This document shows positions 1 to 8,006 of a stretch of 32,114 nucleotides of DNA, in pieces. The stretch spans positions 1 to 32,114 of the forward strand of contig JAAHIA010000001.1 in NCBI GenBank assembly GCA_010671975.1, read 5' to 3'. Both the position numbers and the translations under genes were made by a program. The stretch's first letter is position 1, and each line of letters opens with the position of its first letter. Source of the DNA: Leptolyngbya sp. SIO4C1. GTDB lineage: Bacteria > Cyanobacteriota > Cyanobacteriia > Phormidesmidales > Phormidesmidaceae. The notes beneath the pieces were generated by a model that ran no database searches, had not been told where the DNA came from, and was given only the letters and a program-made list of their open reading frames with translations.

Positions 1-172
1 ATTGACCGATTGGCTACTGTTTGGCTGTGAGACCAAAGGACTGCCGCCAGAAGTGCTCAGCGCCTGTCACAAGACCCTGTGCATTCCCATGGCTCAAACA
101 GAGGTCAGGAGCCTAAATTTATCGGTAAGCGTAGCTATTGGCCTATTCGAGGCAATCCGGCAGCTGCAGTAG
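1..172 (+). CDS. trmL: tRNA (cytidine(34)-2'-O)-methyltransferase, SpoU/TrmL type, C-terminal fragment
   Basis: The reading frame is open from the left edge (first full codon at base 2) to the TAG at 170-172, giving the last 56 residues. It contains the SPOUT C-terminal motifs FGCETKGLP, a short IPM segment and the final SLNLSVSVAIGLFEAIRQ helix, where the Asn and Ser residues sit in the trefoil-knot SAM site. In TrmL these are motifs 2 and 3. The family methylates the wobble ribose of tRNA-Leu isoacceptors. The 5' part lies outside the window. Family membership is clear; the TrmL subfamily is inferred from the compact C-terminus and could be another SpoU-class 2'-O-methyltransferase. Confidence 0.85.
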   Translation, partial: LTDWLLFGCETKGLPPEVLSACHKTLCIPMAQTEVRSLNLSVSVAIGLFEAIRQLQ

Positions 173-665
173 GCCCAGCTCTGTTGCAACTCCGTAGAAC
201 TACGTCATAAAGGATCGCCGAACTTAATACCTATTCATTTATAGAGAGATACATGCTCTATGCTGTCGACGTTCATTTGAAAGAATTGATAGCTTTAAGC
301 ACGAATGCAATCACCAACCTAAAGAGGCCACTGCCAGGCCTGAACAGCGGCTGAGCACAATCGTTTTCTCAGAATAGGCAAAATTTAGCCGGCTATGATA
401 AGAATTTTCTATATTCTTCAGTGTATTGAAAAAAGATTGCTTTTAAGATGGCCCTATTCTTGGCACTTAAAGCGTTTCGTAGCTTACAGAAAGTCTTTTT
501 GAAGATTGACTAGAGGCCCTCGCAAAGCAGATAAGCTGATCAAGTCAGACCCTAAAGTTGCCCCTTATAGACCGTCCTCATCTAAATATGAAACTATCTT
601 GAAAACCCCCTCTACAAAAGGCTTTTCATCGCTGAGCAAGGCTAATATCAGGGCGCTATAAGCAC

Positions 666-679
666 AGATTTGCAAATCT
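666..679. repeat. Perfect 14-bp palindrome, possible operator
   Basis: AGATTTGCAAATCT reads identically on both strands with no spacer. The half-site AGATTTG recurs at 688-694. A perfect AT-rich palindrome in a long non-coding region could be a binding site for a dimeric regulator. No promoter is positioned convincingly around it, so a chance origin remains possible. Confidence 0.3.
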
Positions 680-938
680 CTACTGTTAGATTTGTATGCA
701 CTTGGGGCAGTTAAGAGTAAGGACTTGTGCCATGGGATTGAAATTTTAGTTAAGTCGTGTAAACTTGCCTAAGTCAGGCATGAAGGGTAATGTTACCTAG
801 ACAAGAAACATCTGCTAAATCCAGATGGATGGATAACTGATTGTCTAGTTGCCTGTAATTTAGCTGTTGACAGCAGCGACGCTGTCGGGGAATCGCGAAA
901 GGTTTAGTGATTTTAAGACGGTTAAACGCTGGTCATTT

Positions 939-945
939 AGGAGGT
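939..945 (+). promoter_or_regulatory. Strong ribosome binding site fixing a TTG start
   Basis: AGGAGGT at 939-945 is a near-perfect anti-16S match, ending six bases before the TTG at 952. No ATG or GTG near it is in frame, so it decides the otherwise unusual TTG start of the LysM/M23 gene. Confidence 0.75.
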
Positions 946-951
946 TAGTCC

Positions 952-2937
952 TTGAAACGTAAGAATTCGCAGGAGCCGACAAACGACTCTAGTCATTCAT
1001 GTTTGACTCCGATAGCTGAGTTTAACAGTCAGCTTTCCTCTGAAAGCATCTCCTCTGGAAGCAGCTGTCGAATGACTTCTGCAGCGATGCTGGGCATCGC
1101 TCTTTCGGTAGGGGCATCAGGCGTCTTACTGACTGAGAGCGAAGCATCCGCTGCGGTCGATCTACGCTCAGCGAGTGTCTCTTCTAAAGCGCTTCGAAGT
1201 CTTCCTCAAACGTCTGCATCGGCACTATCAGTCGAGGAAGTTTTTGGAGAGCGTCAGCTAGAGCGCAACTCGGCTCTCTACCATCGGGTTGAAGAGGGTG
1301 AAAGCCTTTGGCAGATTGCCCAGCGCCACAGCGTAGGCATTCAAGAAATTAAGGCGGCCAATCGCCTTGCCCCTGAGGCACCCATTCAGGTTGGACAGGT
1401 GCTCAAGGTCCCGACCGAGCCTGCTCAAGCAAGCCAGGCTGCTCCTGGCAAGAAAAGCAGTGCGGTACTGCTATCGCAGGCGGCAGCAGATGGGCAGTTT
1501 TCTGATTCTCAGGCGACGGTAGCGCTGCAGCCAGCCCCTGCGCCATCGGCTCAGCTCTCAGAGTCGCCAGCAGATCTGGCCTCACCTGAGCCAATCAGCA
1601 ATTTGAATCAGCCGGTGGCGGCCCCCGTGCTTTCCGAGACAGCACCAGAGCAAGCCGACTCGCTCCGCTCAGCCGGTTTGATGACTCAGGCGGAGGGCTT
1701 TAAGCAGGAGCTAGAGACCGCCGCTCGCCTAGAGTCTGCTTCAGCTGAGCAACCGGTGGTACCGCCGATGGTGCCGGATGAAGCGGCGCAGCTGCCCGTA
1801 GTGACAGCGCTCGCACCGTCAATGCCGCAGCGTGACTACCGAGTGCAGGCTGGAGAAACGCTTGCCAGCATCGCTAAATCGCTTGGGGTCACGCCCGAGC
1901 AGCTGGCTCATGTCAACCAGATTGCCGATCCTAATTTTATTTTGGCCGGTCAGACTTTAACGGTGCCTGAAGCGCCCTGGGGAGGTGCGGAGGCACCTTC
2001 TGTACCCGTCGTGATAGCGGCTTCGCCAGAGATTCAAGCGGCTGGAGGAGCTGTCGGAGGGACGAAGCTGTCTAGGCTGCAGTCAACCGTGGAAAATCAG
2101 GTGGATGCTTCTGAAATGCTGGCGCGGCTGCGCGGTGAGCAGCTCGAAGCCGCTAAAGTAGCGGCTCAAAGCGAGATGCCTAGTGAAACGCCTGCTGCCA
2201 GCGAGACCGAAGCCACCGAGAGCGCTGATACCTATACGGCAGCTCTGCTAGAGCAGGTAGATTTTGCAAGAGAGCGAGCTGAGGCGGACGCTGTGCCGGT
2301 TTCTCAGCCGGTAGCGCTGAGCCGCGCCGCAGCTGTGGCAGAGGGGACAGCCGTCAATCCTGAGTTTCAAGGGCGACTGGAAGTGCCGGCCGAAGCCATT
2401 GAAGCAGCGCCAGATGCTCAGCTTTTGGCAGCAGCCCCACTTGGCGCTGAAGCCTATGCGCCCCCGGCTTCTCAGCCGTCGGCTGGTCAGATGGTGTCCC
2501 CAGACATGCCGATGCTGCCGGCTTCTGACGAGTATCTGCCGGAGGCACCCGAATATTTCAACGGCTATGCCTGGCCTACTCGCGGCACGCTGACGTCTGG
2601 CTACGGCTGGCGCTGGGGTAGAATGCACCGTGGCGTGGATATTGCCGGCCCGGTCGGAACGCCAATTATGGCGGCTGCTCCAGGCGTGATTGAGCGAGCA
2701 GGCTGGAACTCTGGCGGCTATGGAAATCTAGTTGAAATTCGCCATGCTGACGGTAGCTTGACCCGGTACGCGCACAACAGCCGGCTGCTGGTGAGGGCTG
2801 GCCAGGCAGTTTCTCAAGGTCAGCAGATTGCGGAGATGGGCAGCACCGGCTACAGCACCGGACCGCATCTTCACTTTGAGATTCACATGCCCAATCAGGG
2901 AACCGTCAATCCTATGGCCTATCTGCCTCAGCAGTAG
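952..2937 (+). CDS. LysM-repeat M23 family peptidoglycan endopeptidase
   Basis: A 661-residue cell-envelope hydrolase or divisome-associated factor. It starts at TTG behind a strong SD. An N-terminal cytoplasmic stretch is followed by one hydrophobic segment near residues 43-68 that anchors or exports it. Two LysM peptidoglycan-binding repeats lie at about 110-153 and 294-339. They are joined by long Ala/Pro/Glu/Ser-rich linkers, and a third linker leads to the C-terminal M23 (LytM) domain at about 541-655. The zinc motif HxxxD (H559, D563), H608 and HLHFE (H639, H641) are intact, so the domain should be active rather than an EnvC-type degenerate activator. Known M23 enzymes cut peptide cross-links in murein. 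A hairpin terminator follows, so it appears monocistronic. Confidence 0.9.
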   Translation: MKRKNSQEPTNDSSHSCLTPIAEFNSQLSSESISSGSSCRMTSAAMLGIALSVGASGVLLTESEASAAVDLRSASVSSKALRSLPQTSASALSVEEVFGERQLERNSALYHRVEEGESLWQIAQRHSVGIQEIKAANRLAPEAPIQVGQVLKVPTEPAQASQAAPGKKSSAVLLSQAAADGQFSDSQATVALQPAPAPSAQLSESPADLASPEPISNLNQPVAAPVLSETAPEQADSLRSAGLMTQAEGFKQELETAARLESASAEQPVVPPMVPDEAAQLPVVTALAPSMPQRDYRVQAGETLASIAKSLGVTPEQLAHVNQIADPNFILAGQTLTVPEAPWGGAEAPSVPVVIAASPEIQAAGGAVGGTKLSRLQSTVENQVDASEMLARLRGEQLEAAKVAAQSEMPSETPAASETEATESADTYTAALLEQVDFARERAEADAVPVSQPVALSRAAAVAEGTAVNPEFQGRLEVPAEAIEAAPDAQLLAAAPLGAEAYAPPASQPSAGQMVSPDMPMLPASDEYLPEAPEYFNGYAWPTRGTLTSGYGWRWGRMHRGVDIAGPVGTPIMAAAPGVIERAGWNSGGYGNLVEIRHADGSLTRYAHNSRLLVRAGQAVSQGQQIAEMGSTGYSTGPHLHFEIHMPNQGTVNPMAYLPQQ

Positions 2938-2957
2938 AGGGGCAGCTGATCAAGTAG

Positions 2958-2999
2958 ACAAAGGCGTCTGAGCATTGCTACGGGCGCCTTTGTTTATTT
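2958..2999 (+). terminator. Hairpin terminator after the M23 gene
   Basis: ACAAAGGCG (2958-2966) pairs perfectly with CGCCTTTGT (2985-2993), with an 18-base loop, followed by TTATTTC. The 9-bp stem 20 bases after the stop codon fits a Rho-independent terminator, although the U-tract is interrupted. Confidence 0.55.
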
Positions 3000-3180
3000 C
3001 AGATCGCTTTGGGGTCGCTGCCTAACTTTGAGCCTAACTTTGAGACTGAGACAGGCGGCTAGGACTGGGCAAGCTCGCGTCGTCAAAGCTAAGCTAGAAA
3101 AGCAAAAAACTGCGTGTTTTAGCAGCGTTTTATGATACATTTATTGAGCTGCTAGCGGGCTAAGCTTTCATGCAGTGTAC

Positions 3181-3252
3181 GGCTCAGTAGCTCAGTGGTA
3201 GAGCAGGGGACTCATAAGCCCTTGGTCGCGTGTTCAAATCACGCCTGAGCCA
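3181..3252 (+). tRNA. tRNA-Met (anticodon CAU)
   Basis: This folds as a standard cloverleaf. The acceptor stem GGCTCAG/CTGAGCC is perfect, the D-stem is GCTC/GAGC, the anticodon loop CTCATAA has CAT at 3213-3215, the T-stem is GCGTG/CACGC with a TTCAAAT loop, and the discriminator is A. The acceptor pairing G1-C72 argues for an elongator rather than an initiator tRNA. CAU could also be a lysidine-modified tRNA-Ile, but the overall sequence looks like elongator Met. CCA is not fully encoded. Confidence 0.93.
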
Positions 3253-3412
3253 TTTTAGATAGGTAAGCCTATTTTAGGAAAATTGATCGATAGATATTTG
3301 CCAAGCTCTCTCTGGCAGTCAGCTGACTTGAGGGTATCAAAGTTCGACTTTACTCAGAGTCGTTATGACTATGATATGGTGAAATGCAATTTATAGTTTG
3401 GAGAATACACTG

Positions 3413-4018
3413 ATGGCAATTCAGGTAGAGGGGTGTCTCAGAGTTGGCCAGCCTGCACCTGACTTCATTGCTACGGCAGTTGTTGATCAGGAATTTAAAA
3501 CAATCAAGCTTTCCGACTATCGAGGCAAATACGTTGTTCTATTTTTCTATCCACTGAATTTCACGTTTGTCTGCCCGACGGAGATTACGGCTTTTAGCGA
3601 TCGCTACAGCGAATTTCAAGAGCTTGATACTGAAATCCTAGGTGTATCTGTAGACAGCGAGTTTTCGCATCTGGCTTGGATTCAAACCGATCGCAAGGCC
3701 GGTGGCGTTGGCGACCTCGACTATCCGCTGGTTTCTGACATCAAAAAAGAAATTAGCGCCGCCTACAATGTGCTGGAAGCGGAAGCCGGCGTTGCCCTGC
3801 GGGGTCTTTTCATTGTCGACAAAGAAGGGATTGTCCAGCATTCCACTATCAACAACCTGTCGTTTGGTCGCAGCGTTGATGAGACGCTGCGCGTGCTGCA
3901 GGCCGTTCAGTATGTGCAGTCGCATCCAGATGAGGTCTGCCCGGCCGGTTGGCAGCCAGGTGAGAAAACGATGACGCCCGACCCAGCTAGGTCTAAGGAC
4001 TTTTTTGCAGCGGTATAG
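3413..4018 (+). CDS. Typical 2-Cys peroxiredoxin (AhpC/Tsa family)
   Basis: A 201-residue thiol peroxidase that reduces H2O2 and alkyl hydroperoxides using thioredoxin-type donors; cytosolic. The peroxidatic motif FTFVCPTE places Cp at C54, and the resolving motif VCPAGW places Cr at C176, the arrangement of typical 2-Cys enzymes. GGLG- and YF-type sensitivity motifs are not obvious: the loop reads [12 protein letters not shown] and the C-terminus ends KDFFAAV. I chose ATG 3413 because GGAG at 3400-3403 is nine bases upstream. A longer in-frame TTG at 3398 would put the SD inside the gene. A second Prx-like gene begins only 12 bases after the stop, suggesting co-transcription. Confidence 0.93.
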   Translation: MAIQVEGCLRVGQPAPDFIATAVVDQEFKTIKLSDYRGKYVVLFFYPLNFTFVCPTEITAFSDRYSEFQELDTEILGVSVDSEFSHLAWIQTDRKAGGVGDLDYPLVSDIKKEISAAYNVLEAEAGVALRGLFIVDKEGIVQHSTINNLSFGRSVDETLRVLQAVQYVQSHPDEVCPAGWQPGEKTMTPDPARSKDFFAAV

Positions 4019-4030
4019 CCTTCAACCAGT

Positions 4031-4654
4031 ATGCGGCTAACCTCCACGGATTTTCGCGGCTTGGTCAATCGGCGATTTTGCCAAAATTTGCTGCCTATTC
4101 CGGCGCGATCGCGCTTCAGGCTAGGGCAGCTGCTGCCAGATTTTCAGCTCCCAGCGGTGGGACAGCGCGCCCCGATCAGCCTGGCTGACTACCGAGGACG
4201 GCAGCCGGTAGTGCTGGCATTCACGCGCATCTTTACTGAGAAGCAGTACTGCCCCTTCTGCTATCCGCATATCTTAGCGATGAATGAGGCCTACGAACAG
4301 TTTGCTGCGCTCGGGGCGGAAGTGCTGCTGGTGACGAGCACCGACCTGCGTCAAAGTAAGCAGGTGCAGCAAGACCTGGCGTTAGCCATGCCGCTGCTGG
4401 TTGACCCTAGCTGCCAAACCTTTCGCACCTATGGCACTGGTCAAGCGCTGGGGGCACCGCTGTCGGCTCAGTTTGTAATAGATAGAGAAGGCCGTCTGCG
4501 ATTTCAGCATCTTTTTTCCTTTGCTCACCACAATGCCAGTCCAGAAAGGCTGCTGTGGGCGCTGAAAAAACAGGCGCTAGGCCTGCCAGACAAAAGCCGC
4601 CGATTTAATCAAACCAACGGAGAGGGAGGGATTCGAACCCTCGATGAGGTTTAA
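4031..4654 (+). CDS. Peroxiredoxin-like (AhpC/TSA superfamily) thiol protein
   Basis: A 207-residue thioredoxin-fold protein. The core LGQLLPDFQLP...LADYRGRQPVVLAFTR is the usual redoxin start. It is followed by YCPFCYP with C74 and C77, the CPxC signature of peroxiredoxin-like proteins rather than the TPxC of 2-Cys enzymes. Later segments (LVTSTDLRQSK, FVIDREGRLRFQH) fit the fold. Role inferred: peroxide or disulfide reduction alongside the upstream 2-Cys Prx, 12 bases away. Oddity: the recognisable fold ends near residue 185, and the frame then runs into the antisense tRNA-Ser gene, so the last 11 residues (GEGGIRTLDEV) are encoded by tRNA sequence. No SD is obvious. Confidence 0.8.
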   Translation: MRLTSTDFRGLVNRRFCQNLLPIPARSRFRLGQLLPDFQLPAVGQRAPISLADYRGRQPVVLAFTRIFTEKQYCPFCYPHILAMNEAYEQFAALGAEVLLVTSTDLRQSKQVQQDLALAMPLLVDPSCQTFRTYGTGQALGAPLSAQFVIDREGRLRFQHLFSFAHHNASPERLLWALKKQALGLPDKSRRFNQTNGEGGIRTLDEV

Positions 4655-4707
4655 CACCCCATAACTCCTTAGCAGGGAGCCGCTTTCAACCACTCAGCCA
4701 CCTCTCC
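4618..4707 (-). tRNA. tRNA-Ser (anticodon GCU)
   Basis: Read on the minus strand, a 90-base class II tRNA begins GGAGAGGTGGCTGAGTGG and ends with CCTCTCC plus discriminator G. The acceptor stem GGAGAGG/CCTCTCC is perfect. The anticodon loop CTGCTAA has GCT (complement of 4671-4673), a long variable arm follows, and the T-arm contains GGTTCGAATCC. It overlaps the 3' end of the Prx-like gene on the opposite strand by 37 bases. Confidence 0.95.
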
Positions 4708-4782
4708 AAGTCGTCCAAGTATCATAGCAAGATATCTCCTAAAGCTCCAACTTTTTTTATCGCTTTGACAAAATTGTCGAGC

Positions 4783-6033
4783 CTATGAGTCCGATGCGAT
4801 CGCAGAGGACGGATGAGATGCTGCGATCGCGCTGTCGGCCGCCGGAGAGTCGCCCTCCCTAACGCTGTGTCCGTCGACTAAAATGCGAGGCAGCCGATGC
4901 TTGAAGCCGCATAAGATCTCCCAGGAGATGGTTCCTAGCTGAGCCGCCCAATCGTCTGCTGTCACCTGCTGCGCGCCGCTGTGACCTAGCAGCGTGACCA
5001 CATCGCCGACCTGCAGTGCCGGTAGATCTGAGACATCGAGCATCAGCTGATCCATCGTAATAGCGCCAATTTGAGCGACTGAGCGCTGCTGGATCAGCGC
5101 CCGCAGCTGATTTGACAGTCGGCGCGGCACACCGTCTGCGTAGCCAATGCCAACGACGGCAATGCGCATATCGGTCGGGGCAATGAAAGTATGGCCGTAG
5201 CTGACGCCGGCCCCGGCTGCTAGAGCCTTGAGATGGGTAATGCGGGCTTTAACAGCTAGCGCTGGCCGCAGATTGAGTATGCCGCTGAGGTGAGGCGCCG
5301 GCGATAGACCATATAGCCCCAGGCCCACTCGCACCATGTCATAGTGCAGCTGAGGATCGGCGAGCGTGGCTGCTGTGTTAGCAAAGTGCAGCTTGGGCGG
5401 CAGCAGCTGTGCCTGGCGCAGGCTGGCAATCGCTTGCTCAAAGCGTCGCTGCTGCGCCCGCAGACAGGTCAAATCTGGGCTATCTGCCGTTGCCAGGTGC
5501 GAATAGAGGCTAACTACCCGCAGCGCTGGCAGCTGCGCCACAAAGCTGGCAAACTCGACCGCCTGACGCCAGTCATAGCCCAGTCGCGACATGCCCGTAT
5601 CCAGTTTGAGATGCACCGGCAGTACGGCTGATTCAGACTCAGCCGACAGCGTTTCGGCAAAGATGAGCGCCTGCTTGGGTGAAACGATGGTAGGCTGCAG
5701 CTGCCAGGCAGCAACCGCTCGAATTTCTGCCGGATGATAGACCGCCCCCATGATTAAAATAGGCGCTTCAATGCCGGCCTGTCTGAGCTCAATCCCTTCT
5801 GGAACCGTTGCAACGCCTAGCCAGCTAGCCCCAGCGGCCAGGGCTGTTTGAGCGACGCGGGTAGCGCCGTGTCCATAAGCATCCGCTTTGACAACCGCCA
5901 TCAGTGCTGTCTGCGGTGCTAGACCAGCCTTAAACTGACGGACGTTGTGCCGAATAGCCGCAAGGTCAATTTCTACCCAAGCCCGAGAGCACCGCATCGG
6001 CAGTAGGGCTGGCATCTGGTCCCAATTGAGCAT
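4783..6033 (-). CDS. alr: Alanine racemase
   Basis: A 416-residue PLP enzyme that makes D-alanine for peptidoglycan. The N-terminal TIM barrel carries VVKADAYGHGA with the PLP lysine K49. The C-terminal beta domain carries AGVSYGHTF with the second catalytic base Y279. Other family segments are HLKLDTGMSRLG and DQLMLDVSDLP. The ATG at 6033 is preceded by AAGGAG-type sequence, supporting the start. The last ~25 residues (from about GDSPAADS) are a low-complexity tail beyond the usual family end, and two HIP1 octamers (4796-4803 and 4823-4830) fall in it, each encoding A-I-A. It diverges from the HNH gene. Confidence 0.95.
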   Translation of the reverse strand: MLNWDQMPALLPMRCSRAWVEIDLAAIRHNVRQFKAGLAPQTALMAVVKADAYGHGATRVAQTALAAGASWLGVATVPEGIELRQAGIEAPILIMGAVYHPAEIRAVAAWQLQPTIVSPKQALIFAETLSAESESAVLPVHLKLDTGMSRLGYDWRQAVEFASFVAQLPALRVVSLYSHLATADSPDLTCLRAQQRRFEQAIASLRQAQLLPPKLHFANTAATLADPQLHYDMVRVGLGLYGLSPAPHLSGILNLRPALAVKARITHLKALAAGAGVSYGHTFIAPTDMRIAVVGIGYADGVPRRLSNQLRALIQQRSVAQIGAITMDQLMLDVSDLPALQVGDVVTLLGHSGAQQVTADDWAAQLGTISWEILCGFKHRLPRILVDGHSVREGDSPAADSAIAASHPSSAIASDS

Positions 6034-6175
6034 AGTTCACTCCTTCACTCCTTCACCCCTAGGCAGCGCTGCAGCGGCAGCGGCCGTAGATTAGCGACAG
6101 TGTATCAGCTGCTCGAACGCTGGCTATACACCTGTGCTACTATCAGTGCAAGGCCTTCCTGGTGTCTATCCCTCA

Positions 6176-6673
6176 ATGAGTAAGGTTCTCGTCCTGAACG
6201 CGTCGTATGAGCCGCTAAATGTCACAAGCTGGCGACGAGCGGTTGTGCTCATTATCAAAGGTAAGGCAGAGCGGATAGAACACAATGGCAAGGTCATCTA
6301 TGCTGACTTCCCGCTACCGACGGTCATTCGCCTGCGCCACTATGTGCGAGTGCCCTACAAAGATATTCCGCTCACCCGTCGCAACTTGCTGCATCGCGAT
6401 GGCAATACCTGCCAATACTGTGGCTACGCCGGTGACGGCCTTACGCTCGATCATATCGTGCCGCGATCGCGAGGCGGCATTGATTCTTGGGAAAACATTG
6501 TGACCGCCTGCGTGCGCTGCAACGTAAAAAAGGGCAACCGCACGCCCCGCGAAGCCGCGATGCCGCTGCGCACCGCACCTCGAAAGCCGCACAGCAGCCT
6601 CTATTTCGAGCTGTCTCGCCATATTCGCAGCGGGCTGCATCAGGAGTGGCGCAAGTATGTCATTGGCCTCTAA
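6176..6673 (+). CDS. HNH endonuclease, cyanobacterial housekeeping type
   Basis: A 165-residue protein with a complete HNH nuclease fold. Zinc cysteines are C79/C82 (CQYCG) and C112/C115 (CVRC), and the catalytic LDHIVPRSRGG has D92-H93, with N107. The N-terminal LVLNASYEPLN...WRRAVVL segment is typical of small HNH proteins found as single copies in many cyanobacterial and actinobacterial chromosomes. Their cellular role is not established. I place the start at ATG 6176 (MSKVLVLNASYEPLN) because family members begin there. An in-frame GTG at 6134 would add 14 residues of no recognisable character. There is no methylase or mobile-element context. Confidence 0.85.
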   Translation: MSKVLVLNASYEPLNVTSWRRAVVLIIKGKAERIEHNGKVIYADFPLPTVIRLRHYVRVPYKDIPLTRRNLLHRDGNTCQYCGYAGDGLTLDHIVPRSRGGIDSWENIVTACVRCNVKKGNRTPREAAMPLRTAPRKPHSSLYFELSRHIRSGLHQEWRKYVIGL

Positions 6674-6797
6674 AAATTCCCCATAGGGCAGTAGCGATTC
6701 CTGAGGCTTCCTGCCATGATCAAAAAATAGGCCCCTGCTTGTGCGGGGACTCATTTCTTCAAATTACGCTAACTAAGGAGACAGTAGCTGCTTAAGA

Positions 6798-8006
6798 ATG
6801 GCAACTGAGAACGCTTTGCTGAACGATTCTGACTTTCAACCGATTCATCAAACGGCTGAGGCCCAACCAGCTGAGTCCAAGAAAAACGGGGCAGCAGCGC
6901 CAAACTCAGCGCAGGCCCTAAAGCGCCTGCTGATTGAGCATGCCGATAGCCGTCAGATTATCCTGCTACAGGATTTTCCGGATCCGGACGCGCTGTCTTC
7001 AGCCTGGGCCTACAAGCTGATTGCGGCCAAGCATCAGATTGAGTGCGATATTTTTTACTCGGGCACACTGAGCCACCAAGAAAACATTGCGCTGGTTAAG
7101 CTGGCCAACGTTCCTGCTAAGCGCTGGCCGCAGCAGAGCAGCGAGCAGCCCGATCTCTCTGAGTATGAGGGCTATGTTCTGATTGACACCCAGGGCACAA
7201 CCAGTCAGCTAACCAAGCTCGTGCGGGCGGCAAAGCTGCCGCTGCTGGTAGTGATTGACCACCACGCGCCGCAGGGAGAAGCCGCTGCTGAGCTGGCTGA
7301 TATTCGCCCTGAGATTCGGGCTACGGCCACCATCTTGACGCAGTACCTGCAGGCGGGTCTGCTGCAGCTCGATCGCAACAACAGCAAGCATGTAAAATGC
7401 GCCACTGCGCTGATGCACGGTCTGCGCTCAGACACCAATCGACTGATGAATGCCGTAGAGGCAGACTTTATGGCAGCGGCCTATCTCAGCCAGTATTACG
7501 ATCCGCAGCTGCTGAATGCCGTGCTGCAGGCGTCTCGCTCTAAGCGAGTGATGGACGTGATTGAGCGCTCGCTGCGCAATCGTCAAATCCAAAACAGCGT
7601 TTCGATTGCCGGCGTTGGCTATCTGCGCTACGAAGATCGCGATGCAATTCCGCAGGCAGCAGATTTTCTAGTCACTGAGGAAAATATCCACACCGCTGTC
7701 GTCTACGGTATCGTCCACGACGAGGACGAAGAGTTAGAAATCGTCATCGGCTCTTTGCGCACCAATAAGATCACGCTTGACCCGGATGAATTTATCAAAG
7801 AGGCCTTTGGCCAAGACGAGCAGGGGCGCTTTTTTGGCGGCGGCCGTTCAATGGCGGGCGGCTTTGAGATTCCGGTTGGTTTTCTTTCTGGCTTTTATGA
7901 AAACAGCGACTACAACCGCCTGAAGTGGGAGGTGTTTGATACGCAAGTGAAGCAAAAGCTGCTGCGACTGGTGAATCCGGAAGATGGCGTCATCAATACC
8001 GACTGA
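6798..8006 (+). CDS. DHH/DHHA1 phosphoesterase, NrnA-like (oligoribonuclease/pAp phosphatase class)
   Basis: A 402-residue cytosolic phosphoesterase. The DHH domain shows FPDPDA (D62, D64), VLIDTQG and IDHH (D154-H155-H156), the metal-binding acids and histidines of the superfamily. The DHHA1 domain carries the substrate-binding glycine motif FGGGRSMAGGFE from about residue 346. NrnA proteins degrade short oligoribonucleotides and 3'-phosphoadenosine 5'-phosphate; the exact substrate here is inferred. AAGGAG at 6775-6780 lies 17 bases from ATG 6798, longer than ideal, but no better in-frame start exists. The first 35 residues are a poorly conserved Gln/Glu/Ala leader. The 3' end overlaps the SixA-like gene. 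Confidence 0.87.
   Translation: MATENALLNDSDFQPIHQTAEAQPAESKKNGAAAPNSAQALKRLLIEHADSRQIILLQDFPDPDALSSAWAYKLIAAKHQIECDIFYSGTLSHQENIALVKLANVPAKRWPQQSSEQPDLSEYEGYVLIDTQGTTSQLTKLVRAAKLPLLVVIDHHAPQGEAAAELADIRPEIRATATILTQYLQAGLLQLDRNNSKHVKCATALMHGLRSDTNRLMNAVEADFMAAAYLSQYYDPQLLNAVLQASRSKRVMDVIERSLRNRQIQNSVSIAGVGYLRYEDRDAIPQAADFLVTEENIHTAVVYGIVHDEDEELEIVIGSLRTNKITLDPDEFIKEAFGQDEQGRFFGGGRSMAGGFEIPVGFLSGFYENSDYNRLKWEVFDTQVKQKLLRLVNPEDGVINTD

Larger units (their letters stand above)
173..951. other. Long ORF-poor intergenic region
   Basis: About 780 bases lie between the trmL end and the M23 gene. Stops are frequent in all frames and the composition is more AT-rich than the flanking genes. I see no tRNA fold, riboswitch or transposon ends. 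The only discrete element I can point to is the 14-base palindrome at 666-679. The 5' UTR and promoter of the M23 gene presumably lie in the right part, but no well-spaced -35/-10 pair stands out. Confidence 0.6.

Noticed and set aside
2248-2628. 126-residue minus-strand ORF antisense to the M23 gene
   Set aside because: It is opposite the low-complexity linker, where biased codons keep the reverse frame open. It has Arg/Ser/Cys-rich composition typical of shadow frames.
6732-6746. CCCCTGC/GCGGGG hairpin between the HNH and DHH genes
   Set aside because: Short stem with a bulge and no U-tract; not convincing as a terminator.
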